From Bombilactobacillus mellis (GTDB lineage: Bacteria; Bacillota; Bacilli; Lactobacillales; Lactobacillaceae), in contig NZ_KQ033877.1 of assembly GCF_000967245.1 (NCBI RefSeq), positions 461,634 through 525,633 on the forward strand: 64,000 nt of DNA, written 5' to 3'. Each line of letters starts with the position of its first letter. The stretch's first letter is position 1. The notes below the pieces were generated by a model, which did no database searches, was not told the origin of the DNA, and saw only the letters and a program-made list of their open reading frames with translations. A program made the position numbers and the translations under genes. Below are positions 8,705 through 17,105 of the stretch, piece by piece.

Positions 8705-9378
8705 TGGCAGCGATAATTATGCAAAAAATAAATAAAATTTATGGTCATGATTTAAGTTTAGTGCAGGCCTTAAAAGATGTTGACTTTCAGGCTGATTTGG
8801 GTCAATTAGTAGGCGTGGTAGGTCCTTCAGGATCTGGGAAAAGCACCTTTTTAGAAATTGCCGGAGGGTTACTAACTCCTACTTCGGGTGTAATAACAGT
8901 TGCGGGCCAGGATTATTCTCATTTATCTGTTACAAAACGTGAACAATTACGTTTAAATAAAATTGGGTTTGTTTTGCAAGCATACAACTTAGTTCCCTAT
9001 TTAACAGTAAAAGAACAATTTGAACTGGTAAATCATGTTAAAAAGACTAGGAACATGCCCCACAATCAATTTCAGCAAATAATTCAGCATTTACAAATTG
9101 ATTCGTTGTTAAATAAATATCCAGCTGATCTTTCCGGAGGACAACAACAACGGGTTGCCATTGCCCGAGCTTTGTATGCTAATCCGGAAATTATCCTTGC
9201 AGATGAACCCACAGCTGCTTTAGATTCTGCAAGAGCATTTTCAGTGATGGAAACTTTTCGCAATTTGGCCCATGCGACTGCAAAGGCAATTATTGTCGTA
9301 ACGCATGATTTACGTTTAGAAAAATATGTGGATAAATTATACAAAATAAACGATGGTCATATGCACGTGATCAAATAG
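8704..9378 (+). CDS. ABC transporter ATP-binding protein (LolD/MacB/HrtA type)
   Basis: A complete 224-residue ATPase: Walker A GPSGSGKST (about residues 41-49), Q-loop VLQAYNLVPYLTV, signature LSGGQQQRVAIARAL (about 139-153), Walker B IILADEPTAALD and the switch histidine in VVTHDLR. This is the small MacB/LolD-type ATPase that works with a single-subunit FtsX-like permease, here the preceding gene, with which its start overlaps (taATG). GGAGG at 8694-8698 lies inside the end of the permease gene. The pair is followed by a strong terminator, so the operon ends here. Confidence 0.9.
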   Translation: MAAIIMQKINKIYGHDLSLVQALKDVDFQADLGQLVGVVGPSGSGKSTFLEIAGGLLTPTSGVITVAGQDYSHLSVTKREQLRLNKIGFVLQAYNLVPYLTVKEQFELVNHVKKTRNMPHNQFQQIIQHLQIDSLLNKYPADLSGGQQQRVAIARALYANPEIILADEPTAALDSARAFSVMETFRNLAHATAKAIIVVTHDLRLEKYVDKLYKINDGHMHVIK

Positions 9379-9390
9379 TTTTATCAATTA

Positions 9391-9432
9391 AAAAAATTCC
9401 TTTGACTATTTATAATCAAAGGAATTTTTTTA
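9391..9432 (+). terminator. Rho-independent terminator of the ABC exporter operon
   Basis: A 14-base stem AAAAATTCCTTTGA / TCAAAGGAATTTTT with a ten-base loop ends in a T-run. Being A/T-symmetric it may also act for the convergent asparaginase gene. Confidence 0.85.
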
Positions 9433-9537
9433 AAATACTATCCAGAAATTTTACTCTTAACTACAATTGCTAAGCGGGATGTAATCCATTATAAATTTAT
9501 CTTTTAAAAAGATATGTGGATATGATCAGTTCTTAGT

Positions 9538-10506
9538 TTAAGAATTAATATAATGAGCCAGCTTTGTTCCAGAAAGTCCTGCACTTAAACCTACTAATAA
9601 CTTAATGCGAGCTTTTTGTCCATTAAGACCCCGACAAAAAATAACTCCCATTTTTTGAAGATTAACACCACCACCTTCATAATCATAAACTGGTTCGGCA
9701 ATGCCATTAAAGCAACGTGATACCAAAATAACAGGAATTTGATGGTGTAATAATTGTTGGAGAGCTGGGAGAGTTTGCGGTGGCAGATTGCCAGCTCCTA
9801 AAGCTTCAATAACGATTCCCTGAGTGGAATCTTTATCCAGAGCAGCCAGAATAGTACCATCCATTCCTGCATAAGCTTTAATAAGATAAACGTGATCATT
9901 AATTTTGTTAATGGGTAAACATTTTTCGGAAATAGTGTCTTGTACATATACTACATGATTGTCCGAAATAATCCCAATTGGACCAAACGTAGGTGTCCGA
10001 AAAGTGGCTACATTGGTGGTATGGGTTTTAGTGACAAAACGAGCAGCGTGAATTTCATCATTCATCACTACAACTACTCCTTTATCAATTGAAGCAGCAG
10101 CACTAGCAACCATGATTGCCGACTTAAAATTATAAAGACCATCGCTGCCAATTTCATTAGAAGAACGCATTGCACCGGTGACTACTACCGGCATTTTCTG
10201 ATCTAAAGTAAGATCTAAGAACAAGGCGGTTTCTTCTAAAGTGTCAGTACCATGAGTAACTACTGCGCCAAAAAAGCCTTCTTTTTGTGCTTGACGGAGT
10301 CTTAAACTTAACTTGAGCATATGTGGGGGATCCATATGCGGTGAAGGCACATTAAAAATTTCTTCTGTTACTAATTCCAGATTATGGCTTAGTGGTAAAG
10401 GTAGCTCAGTAAGCGGATTTTGTTCATTAGGTTTAACTTTGCCACTGGAGTCTTCAGACATGGAAATGGTGCCGCCAGTGTGCAAAATCAAAATTCTTTT
10501 TTTCAA
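9538..10506 (-). CDS. L-asparaginase
   Basis: This 322-residue enzyme hydrolyses asparagine to aspartate and ammonia. The two catalytic triads of the family are visible: TGGTIS at residues 11-16, THGTDTLEETA (about 85-95), and the lysine region VMNDEIHAARFVTKTHT. The length and lack of a signal peptide fit a cytoplasmic enzyme. The start is TTG at 10506, with a strong AAGGAGG 8-9 bases upstream; there is no competing ATG. The gene is monocistronic, convergent with the ABC exporter and divergent from the riboswitch-folT unit. Confidence 0.92.
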   Translation of the reverse strand: MKKRILILHTGGTISMSEDSSGKVKPNEQNPLTELPLPLSHNLELVTEEIFNVPSPHMDPPHMLKLSLRLRQAQKEGFFGAVVTHGTDTLEETALFLDLTLDQKMPVVVTGAMRSSNEIGSDGLYNFKSAIMVASAAASIDKGVVVVMNDEIHAARFVTKTHTTNVATFRTPTFGPIGIISDNHVVYVQDTISEKCLPINKINDHVYLIKAYAGMDGTILAALDKDSTQGIVIEALGAGNLPPQTLPALQQLLHHQIPVILVSRCFNGIAEPVYDYEGGGVNLQKMGVIFCRGLNGQKARIKLLVGLSAGLSGTKLAHYINS

Positions 10507-10588
10507 TTATTATTCCTCCTTGAAAGGATAAGCTGATTTTACCACTTCTTCAGCTATTTGTGATATGGTGGTGACATTGTTAAAAATC

Positions 10589-10727
10589 TGGAGTAGGCTT
10601 TAAAGCGTTAAGCACTGGTGGAACGGAATGTGAACACCGGATGAAGAAAGAAAATTAAGAATGATTGTTACTTAATTTTAATTTCGCGATTTTATTGCCG
10701 CATTCGCCACGATTAGTGGCAGCTCCA
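10589..10727 (+). promoter_or_regulatory. Tetrahydrofolate (THF) riboswitch
   Basis: The sequence before folT carries the THF riboswitch marks: P1 TGGAG (10589-10593) pairs with CTCCA (10723-10727), the conserved AGCGTTAAGC core follows, a GGTG...CACC hairpin (10617-10620 / 10635-10638) has a loop GAATG (10626-10630), and that loop can form the pseudoknot with CATTC (10701-10705). A further hairpin GCCAC/GTGGC (10706-10720) sits just before the 3' P1 strand. The downstream gene is a folate transporter subunit, as expected. The 3' P1 strand is 5 bases from the folT ribosome-binding site, so control is probably at translation. Confidence 0.88.
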
Positions 10728-10744
10728 CTGAGGAGATGCTGAAA

Positions 10745-11254
10745 ATGAATAAAATACAATCAATGAACAAGACTATGGAAATCACCTGGTTAGCTATTTT
10801 GTTGGCCTTACAAATGGTTTTAGGGCGAGTTCATGTAGGCCCCAGTTTTTTGAAAGTTGGTTTCGGTTTTATTGCCAGTGCCTTAATTGGTTATTATTTT
10901 GGACCTTGGAAATCAATGTTAGTTGGCTTGATAAGCGATGTTGTCACTAATTTTTTATTTCCGGATGGAGTTTTCTTTTGGGGATTTACTTTGTCTGCGG
11001 TCGTCACGGGTTTGATTTATGGGTTTCTGCTTTATCAAAAAAAGCCTACAATGAGCCGATTATTGTTAACAACTGTTATAGCAGTTGTAATAGTTAACTT
11101 AATACTAAATACTTGGTGGGTTAGTATTCTTAGTCAGATGAGTTTTCAAACACTATTTTGGCTGCGTCTAGGCAAGGAGTTAGTGTTTATTCCTATTCAG
11201 ACAACCATTTTGGTAATAATATTCAAATGGTTGCATTATCATCATTATGCTTAA
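10745..11254 (+). CDS. folT: Folate ECF transporter S component FolT
   Basis: This 169-residue integral membrane protein is the substrate-binding (S) subunit of a folate energy-coupling-factor transporter. The diagnostic opening LGRVHVGPSFLKVGFGFI, then LIGYYFGPWKSMLVG and the C-terminal RLGKELVFIPIQT segment match FolT; about six helices are visible. It needs the shared EcfA/EcfA'/EcfT module, which is not in this window. I chose ATG 10745, 9 bases after GGAG at 10732-10735; the ATG at 10736 touches the Shine-Dalgarno. The THF riboswitch upstream supports the folate substrate. A terminator follows the gene. Confidence 0.9.
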   Translation: MNKIQSMNKTMEITWLAILLALQMVLGRVHVGPSFLKVGFGFIASALIGYYFGPWKSMLVGLISDVVTNFLFPDGVFFWGFTLSAVVTGLIYGFLLYQKKPTMSRLLLTTVIAVVIVNLILNTWWVSILSQMSFQTLFWLRLGKELVFIPIQTTILVIIFKWLHYHHYA

Positions 11255-11267
11255 GTAATTACAGATA

Positions 11268-11290
11268 AGAGAGCGCAAGCTCTTTTTTTA
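11268..11290 (+). terminator. Rho-independent terminator after folT
   Basis: AGAGC-gcaa-GCTCT at 11270-11283 followed by a run of seven T. Confidence 0.85.
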
Positions 11291-11353
11291 TTGGTTAAAG
11301 TTTTATTATCAAGTTATTATGCTAAAATATGAAAGGAAATAAGGAGAAATGTT

Positions 11354-12076
11354 ATGAATTTATTAGTAATAGATACTTCTAATACACCGCTAGTGGTGGC
11401 AACTGCTCAAGATCATGAAATTATCGCCCAGACTAGTGATCTACAAAAAAACTCTCATAGTACCAATTTATTACCGGCAATTGATTTGGTAACTAAAAAG
11501 GCACATTGGCAACCGACAATGATTGATCGAGTTGTAGTTGCCCAAGGACCTGGTTCGTTTACGGGTGTGCGGATTGCAGTTACTACGGCTAAAATGTTGG
11601 CTTGGACCTTAAATAAAGAGTTGGTAGGGATTTCCAGTTTGGCAGTTTTGGCTCGAAATATTCATCATTTTACCGGCTTGGTAGTACCCTTTTTTGATGC
11701 CCGTAATCAAAATGTTTTTGCTGGTGTTTATCAAATAGACGAAAATGATAATTTAATTAATGTAGTTGCAGACCAGCACTGGAGTATGAAAGTACTATTA
11801 GATCAATTAAAAAAATATTCGCAACCAATTACTTTTTTAGGCACGGGGATGGCGAATTATCAAAATATGATTCAAACAGTTTTACCTCAGCACAATATAA
11901 TCGTTCATGGAGCGCAGCCACAGGCAAGTTCTTTAGTTGAATTGGGTCTCAAAGCACAGCCCACAGCCGATTTGAATGCTTTTAGTCCGATTTATTTACG
12001 GCAAACACAAGCTGAAGCTGTTTGGGTGAAAAAACATCCACAGGCTTCTTCAATTAATTATGTGGAGGATGTTTAA
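11354..12076 (+). CDS. tsaB: tRNA threonylcarbamoyladenosine biosynthesis protein TsaB
   Basis: TsaB is the scaffold partner of TsaD in forming the t6A37 modification of ANN-decoding tRNAs. The 240-residue protein shows the ASKHA-like N-terminus LLVIDTSNTPLVVA, the conserved QGPGSFTGVRIAVTTAK (about residues 64-80), and the C-terminal PIYLRQTQAE. AAGGAG at 11341-11346 precedes ATG 11354. The stop is only 9 bases before tsaD; the rimI gene often found between them in Bacilli is absent. Cytoplasmic; complex with TsaD and TsaE. Confidence 0.95.
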   Translation: MNLLVIDTSNTPLVVATAQDHEIIAQTSDLQKNSHSTNLLPAIDLVTKKAHWQPTMIDRVVVAQGPGSFTGVRIAVTTAKMLAWTLNKELVGISSLAVLARNIHHFTGLVVPFFDARNQNVFAGVYQIDENDNLINVVADQHWSMKVLLDQLKKYSQPITFLGTGMANYQNMIQTVLPQHNIIVHGAQPQASSLVELGLKAQPTADLNAFSPIYLRQTQAEAVWVKKHPQASSINYVEDV

Positions 12077-12085
12077 GGAGAAAAA

Positions 12086-13108
12086 ATGGCAAAAGATGTT
12101 ATAATTTTAGCTTTTGAAAGCAGTTGTGATGAAACAAGCGTCGCAGTTGTAAAAAATGGTACCGAAGTATTGGCTAATATTATTGCTACTCAGATTAAAA
12201 GTCACCAACGTTTTGGCGGGGTAGTGCCTGAGGTTGCAAGTCGTCATCATGTTCAACAAATTATTCGTTGCACTGATTTAGCCTTAAAAACTGCTGCTGT
12301 AGGGTATCAAGATTTAGCAGCAGTAGCTGTTACTTATGGTCCTGGACTCGTAGGTTCTTTATTAATTGGCTTAATGGCTGCTAAAACTATTAGTTGGGCT
12401 CATAATTTGCCGTTAATTGGTGTTAATCATTTAGCAGGACACATTTATGCAGCTAATTTAGTAAAACCGTTAAAGTATCCTGCTATGGCGCTGGTAGTTT
12501 CCGGAGGGCATACTGAATTAGTGCAAGTTTCAGAACCCGGTGAATTTACCATTTTAGGTGATACCCGTGATGATGCAGTCGGAGAAGCATTTGATAAAGT
12601 GGGGCGCATGCTGGGAATTAATTATCCTGCAGGAAAAACCATTGACCAATGGGCTCATGAAGGACAAGATACTTTTGAGTTTCCGCGGGCAATGCTTGAA
12701 GAGCATAATTTGGATTTCAGTTTTAGCGGTATTAAAAGTGCAGTGATTAATACCTTACATCACGCCCAACAAGTGGGGAAAACACTGAACAAAAAAGATA
12801 TTGCTACTAGTTTTCAAAAAGATGTAGTAGAGATTTTAACAACTAAAACTCGTTGGGCCCTAGAACAATATCCTAGTCAGCAATTGATTGTTGCCGGCGG
12901 TGTGGCCGCTAATAATGGTTTGCGAACCAGTATACAGCAGGAGTTTGGCTCCCAATTAGAAGTGATTTTTCCGCCATTACGTTTATGTGGTGATAATGCA
13001 GCTATGATTGGAGCTTTTGCTTATATTAAATATCAAAAGCAACAATTTAGTGACTTGACTTTGAATGCAGATCCTAGTTTGGACTTTGCCTATTTACAAG
13101 AACAATAA
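12086..13108 (+). CDS. tsaD: tRNA N6-adenosine threonylcarbamoyltransferase TsaD
   Basis: TsaD transfers the threonylcarbamoyl group to A37 of tRNA. At 340 residues it has the usual length. Visible motifs: [14 protein letters not shown] at the start, the metal-binding HHVQQ (HxxxH preceded by PEVASR), NHLAGHIYA, the nucleotide-binding [19 protein letters not shown] and [12 protein letters not shown]. The start ATG 12086 has AAGGAG five bases upstream and follows tsaB directly, one operon. The order tsaB-tsaD-ydiF-rex-groESL is the Bacilli arrangement. Confidence 0.97.
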   Translation: MAKDVIILAFESSCDETSVAVVKNGTEVLANIIATQIKSHQRFGGVVPEVASRHHVQQIIRCTDLALKTAAVGYQDLAAVAVTYGPGLVGSLLIGLMAAKTISWAHNLPLIGVNHLAGHIYAANLVKPLKYPAMALVVSGGHTELVQVSEPGEFTILGDTRDDAVGEAFDKVGRMLGINYPAGKTIDQWAHEGQDTFEFPRAMLEEHNLDFSFSGIKSAVINTLHHAQQVGKTLNKKDIATSFQKDVVEILTTKTRWALEQYPSQQLIVAGGVAANNGLRTSIQQEFGSQLEVIFPPLRLCGDNAAMIGAFAYIKYQKQQFSDLTLNADPSLDFAYLQEQ

Positions 13109-13149
13109 CTGTTTATAAAAATTTATTGTTTTGAAAGAGGTTAAATTTA

Positions 13150-13178
13150 AGCCACTGGGAGTAAATTAACCAGTGGCT
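13150..13178 (+). terminator. Hairpin after tsaD, possible terminator
   Basis: A nine-base perfect stem AGCCACTGG / CCAGTGGCT surrounds an 11-base loop. No T-run follows directly, so intrinsic termination is doubtful. It lies between the convergent tsaD and ydiF genes. Confidence 0.4.
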
Positions 13179-13272
13179 CGCTAGCTGCAAGTTTTATTGA
13201 AAATTATTAAATTTTTCTGAATAAACTGGGACTGCTTTTACTAAATTCTAAATTTAATTTTATTATGACAAA

Positions 13273-15198
13273 TTATTCGATAAGATCCGCCCACTGATCT
13301 TCGGCGGTCTTTTTTTGTGCGTTGATCTGATCAATCTGGGATTGGAGGTCTTGTAATTTTGTATAGCTTGCAAGATTTTCAGGTAAGGTCATTTCTTGAT
13401 TAAGTTGGGCTATTTGTGCTTCATAGTCATCAATTTTTTGCTCTAGATGAGTAATTTGCCGTTGTTTTTTACGTTCCGCCCGCTGTTGAGCCTTAGCTTG
13501 CTCGTAATTTTGGTTGCCTTTGCTGCCTGTGGTATCCAAATTTTCTGTGGCTTGAGCAGCATTAGTGGTGGCTAAAGCCTCATTTTCAGCCTTTTTGGCT
13601 ATATAATAATCATAATTGCCCAAATAAATAGTACTTGTCTGAGGCTGTAATTCCAAAATTTTAGTAGAAATTTTATTTAATAAGTAACGATCATGTGAAA
13701 CAAAAAGTACCGTACCTAAAAATTCATGTAATGCAGTTTCTAAGACTTCTTTGCTTTGAATATCCAAATGGTTGGTAGGCTCATCCATAATTAATAAATT
13801 ATCATGTTCTAAAGATAATTTGCAGAGTGTCAGTCGGGCCTTTTCGCCACCGGAAAGAGCTTGAACAGTATTATAAACATCATCAGCCTGAAATAAAAAA
13901 GAACCAAGGACATTACGAATATCTTTTTCATCCATTGTGGGATGTTCATCCCAAATTTCATGCAGAACATCTTTTTGGGAATTTAATTGATTTAAAGTTT
14001 GATCATAGTAGCCGATATCAACATTAGTTCCCCATTGAATGCTGCCGCTGATAGGATTAATTTGCTGAATAAGAGTTTTAATGAGTGTAGATTTACCAAC
14101 GCCATTAGGTCCAATAATACCGAGTCGATCTTGTTTATTTAAGTTAAAGGTAATATCTTGGTTTAAAGACTGATTCTGATAACCGGTTTGTAAATGACTA
14201 ACCTTTAAAACATCATTACCGCTCATCCGTGCCGGCGTAAATTGAAAATGAACTTGGGGGTTGGCAGTTTTGGGACGTTTTAGTAGTTCCATTTTATCTA
14301 ACTGTTTCCTGCGGCTTTGAGCCTGCTTAGTAGTGGAAGCACGAACAATATTTTTTTGGATAAAATCTTTGGTTTTTTTGATTTGTTCCTGTTGCTTTTC
14401 ATAAGCCTTCCAAGCCAAGGATAAATTTTTATCACGTTGCTGTAAGTACTGAGTATAATTACCTTGATAGTGGTTGAGGGTTCCGTTTTCCAAGGCATAA
14501 ATTTCAGTGACCGTATGATCTAAAAAATATTGATCATGCGAAACAATTAATAAGGCTCCTGAGTAGGTTTGTAAATATTTTTCTAACCAGTTTAAAGTTT
14601 CAATATCTAAATGATTGGTTGGTTCATCTAAGACTAATAAATCATGTTTTTCCAGTAATAATTTGGCAAAAGCTAGGCGTGATTGTTCCCCACCAGATAA
14701 ATTTTGGGCAGGTTCTTCCATTCTTTTTTCATTAAAGTCAAAACCAGCTAAAACCGAACGAATTTCCGCTCGGTAGCCATAGCCATTTTCATTTTTGAAT
14801 TTGGTTTGTAACTGATCGTATTGCTTTAATAAATGTTGATAATCAGCAGTAGCAGCCTGCTCAGCTTGTTGTGTGATTTCTTGTTCTAATTGATGGAGGC
14901 GTTGTTCATCTGCTTGTAGGTAACTGAAGACCTGAGCCATTTCTTCATAAAGTGTATTACCAGAGTGAAAATGGGGAGATTGTTCTAAATAGCCAATACT
15001 TAAATTATTTTTATAAATCATTTTACCAGTATTGGGTTCATTTTCTTGAGTAATTATTTTTAAAAGCGTAGATTTTCCGGCTCCGTTAGGTCCCACTAAA
15101 CCAATACGTGTTTGATCGGAAATTTGAAAATTAACATTTTGAAAAAGGCTTTCCCCACCGAAACTGCGGGAAATGTTCCGGCCTTGAACTATTAACAA
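13273..15198 (-). CDS. ydiF: ABC-F family ATPase, YdiF-like
   Basis: The 641-residue soluble protein has two ABC ATPase cassettes: Walker A GPNGAGKST (about residues 36-44) and GPNGVGKST (about 364-372), signatures LSGGEQSRLAFAKLL and LSGGEKARLTLCKL, and two DEPTNHLD Walker B motifs. The linker between them carries RASTTKQAQSRRKQLDKM, typical of ABC-F proteins, and a coiled-coil C-terminal domain (about 570-640) follows. ABC-F proteins act on the ribosome (stalling rescue or assembly) rather than in transport. The position beside tsaD and rex and the NYDYY region match Bacillus YdiF. Start is TTG 15198 with GAGGAG upstream. It is transcribed opposite to its neighbours. Confidence 0.88.
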   Translation of the reverse strand: MLIVQGRNISRSFGGESLFQNVNFQISDQTRIGLVGPNGAGKSTLLKIITQENEPNTGKMIYKNNLSIGYLEQSPHFHSGNTLYEEMAQVFSYLQADEQRLHQLEQEITQQAEQAATADYQHLLKQYDQLQTKFKNENGYGYRAEIRSVLAGFDFNEKRMEEPAQNLSGGEQSRLAFAKLLLEKHDLLVLDEPTNHLDIETLNWLEKYLQTYSGALLIVSHDQYFLDHTVTEIYALENGTLNHYQGNYTQYLQQRDKNLSLAWKAYEKQQEQIKKTKDFIQKNIVRASTTKQAQSRRKQLDKMELLKRPKTANPQVHFQFTPARMSGNDVLKVSHLQTGYQNQSLNQDITFNLNKQDRLGIIGPNGVGKSTLIKTLIQQINPISGSIQWGTNVDIGYYDQTLNQLNSQKDVLHEIWDEHPTMDEKDIRNVLGSFLFQADDVYNTVQALSGGEKARLTLCKLSLEHDNLLIMDEPTNHLDIQSKEVLETALHEFLGTVLFVSHDRYLLNKISTKILELQPQTSTIYLGNYDYYIAKKAENEALATTNAAQATENLDTTGSKGNQNYEQAKAQQRAERKKQRQITHLEQKIDDYEAQIAQLNQEMTLPENLASYTKLQDLQSQIDQINAQKKTAEDQWADLIE

Positions 15199-15315
15199 TC
15201 TAATAAAACTCCTCTATCTATTTTTCATAAATTTATTTTAACATATTGACATTGTGATATTGTATGAGTAATACTGTAACATGTATTGGAAATAAATTCA
15301 CAAAGGAAATGCTGT

Positions 15316-15945
15316 ATGACACAATATAAAATACCAAATGCAACTATTAAACGGTTACCATTATATCACCGCTATTTTCAATTTTTAAAAGATTCTGATA
15401 AAAAGAAGATTTCTTCTACGGAATTGGCAGAAGCTGTTCAAGTAGATAGTGCTACTATTAGACGTGATTTTTCTTATTTTGGTTCTTTGGGTAAACGAGG
15501 TTATGGCTATGAAGTAGAACCCATGTTGGACTTCTTTAAAAGGTTACTCAAGCAAGATAAAACATCACCGATAGCTCTTATTGGTGTGGGCCACTTGGGT
15601 AATGCTTTACTGAATTATAATTTTTCACAAACTAACAATATTAAAATTGTAGCGGCGTTTGATAATAATCCTGAAATTATTGGTCAGAAAATCAATGATA
15701 TTTTGGTTTCAGATATGCAGGATTTAACTAACTTGTTGCAAGCTCAAAAGATTGATGTGGCTATTTTAACAGTTCCTGCTACCAGTTCTCAAAAAGTTGC
15801 TGATCAATTGGTACAAGCGGGGATCAAGGGAATTTTAAATTTCTCACCTATAAGATTAGCCACTCCTCCAGCAGTACGCGTTCATAATGTTGATTTAGCT
15901 AATGAATTACAGACTTTAATTTATTTTTTAGATAATTATCGTTAA
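15316..15945 (+). CDS. rex: Redox-sensing transcriptional repressor Rex
   Basis: Rex senses the NADH/NAD+ ratio and represses fermentative and respiratory genes when NADH is low. The 209-residue protein has the N-terminal winged helix (KIPNATIKRLPLYHRY, then SSTELAEAVQVDSATIRRDFSYFG) and a Rossmann domain with GVGHLGNALLNY. The C-terminal helix swapping between subunits (NVDLANELQTLIYFL) is present. I chose ATG 15316, 8 bases after AAAGGA; the upstream in-frame ATG at 15286 lacks a site. Upstream, TTGACA at 15246-15251 could be a -35 box, and TTGTGA just after it is a possible half Rex site. Confidence 0.95.
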   Translation: MTQYKIPNATIKRLPLYHRYFQFLKDSDKKKISSTELAEAVQVDSATIRRDFSYFGSLGKRGYGYEVEPMLDFFKRLLKQDKTSPIALIGVGHLGNALLNYNFSQTNNIKIVAAFDNNPEIIGQKINDILVSDMQDLTNLLQAQKIDVAILTVPATSSQKVADQLVQAGIKGILNFSPIRLATPPAVRVHNVDLANELQTLIYFLDNYR

Positions 15946-15962
15946 TTCAAAGGAGGTTCCAA

Positions 15963-16943
15963 TTGCCAGTACCACTTTTTTTAGAACCAGTTTTTCAAAA
16001 TAAAATCTGGGGTGGACGCAAATTAGCTCAAGAATTTAATTATCAGCTGCCGGCAGGTAAGATTGGTGAATGCTGGGCCATTTCTGCGCATCCGCATGGA
16101 CCCTCTAAAGTTATGAGTGGTCCTTATGCCGGAGTATATTTAAATGAACTTTGGCGTTCAAATCCGGAATTATTCGGTTATCCGCAGGAGCAAGTTTTTC
16201 CCCTATTAACTAAAATTTTAGATGCTGAAGCCAATTTATCTGTGCAAGTGCATCCGGATAATGCGTATGCCTTAGAGCACGAAGGCGAATTAGGAAAAAC
16301 TGAATGTTGGTATATTATTAAAGCGGATCCGCAAGCTTGTATAATTTATGGACATAATGCCCAAACTCAGGATCAATTGACAAAGATGATTTCACAAGGA
16401 GATTGGCAACATCTACTAAAGAAGCTGCCTGTTAAAACCGGTGATTTTGTTTTTGTCCCTAGCGGCACGGTCCACGCGCTCAACAAGGGGATTCTAGCTT
16501 TAGAGACGCAGCAAAGTAGCGACACGACTTATCGATTATATGATTATGATCGCGTTGATATCCAGACCGGCCAGAAACGCCAACTACATTGGCGACAGTC
16601 AGAAGAAACAATTAATGTACCTTTTATAGCTCCACAACTGCAAATTGAGACTCAAAAAGTTCAACATAGTAAGATCATCAGTTATGTAAAACCGCCACTC
16701 TCACCTTATTTTGCTGTGTGGGGGCTAGAAATTACAGATGATTGCTTATCTTTAGAACACCAATTAGGTGCTTATACTTTATATTCTGTTATTGCTGGTG
16801 AAGGTTATTTACAAGTTGAAAATCAAAAATACACTTTATCCTTGGGCAGTCATTTTATTATACCTGCAACGATTACTCATTGGAAAATTTCGGGTTTAAA
16901 ATTACATTTAATTGCTTCGGAAGCTACAGAACCAGAACAATAG
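15963..16943 (+). CDS. manA: Mannose-6-phosphate isomerase, class I
   Basis: ManA interconverts mannose-6-phosphate and fructose-6-phosphate. The 326-residue protein is the short Bacillus/Lactobacillus form with a zinc cupin: PVFQNKIWGGRKL at the start, zinc ligands in LSVQVHPDNAYALEHE and KTECWYI, and the histidine in VPSGTVHALNKG. The start is TTG 15963 behind AAAGGAGG, 7 bases upstream. It lies 17 bases after rex and is probably co-transcribed with it, then ends at a terminator. Confidence 0.93.
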   Translation: MPVPLFLEPVFQNKIWGGRKLAQEFNYQLPAGKIGECWAISAHPHGPSKVMSGPYAGVYLNELWRSNPELFGYPQEQVFPLLTKILDAEANLSVQVHPDNAYALEHEGELGKTECWYIIKADPQACIIYGHNAQTQDQLTKMISQGDWQHLLKKLPVKTGDFVFVPSGTVHALNKGILALETQQSSDTTYRLYDYDRVDIQTGQKRQLHWRQSEETINVPFIAPQLQIETQKVQHSKIISYVKPPLSPYFAVWGLEITDDCLSLEHQLGAYTLYSVIAGEGYLQVENQKYTLSLGSHFIIPATITHWKISGLKLHLIASEATEPEQ

Positions 16944-17050
16944 GTCGAAAATCTTTATTTAGTCTAATAATTGCAAATTAAAATTTTGCCTGCTATATTA
17001 TTTCAGTAATTGCAGTTTATTTAATTTCTAAGTAATAAAATATTAGGTGA

Positions 17051-17087
17051 AAAGGCTAGAGCAAAGGGCTCTAGCCTTGAATTTTTA
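17051..17087 (+). terminator. Rho-independent terminator after manA
   Basis: AAGGCTAGAGC / GGCTCTAGCCTT stem (about 17052-17078) followed by a T-rich stretch; it lies 20 bases before the next gene and separates it from rex-manA. Confidence 0.75.
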
Positions 17088-17105
17088 TAAAAATTAGAGG
17101 TTCAC

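Noticed and set aside
15246-15280. Possible Rex operator and promoter before rex
   Set aside because: Only one half-site (TTGTGA) and a weak -10 are present; the palindromic TTGTGA-N6-TCACAA form is missing.
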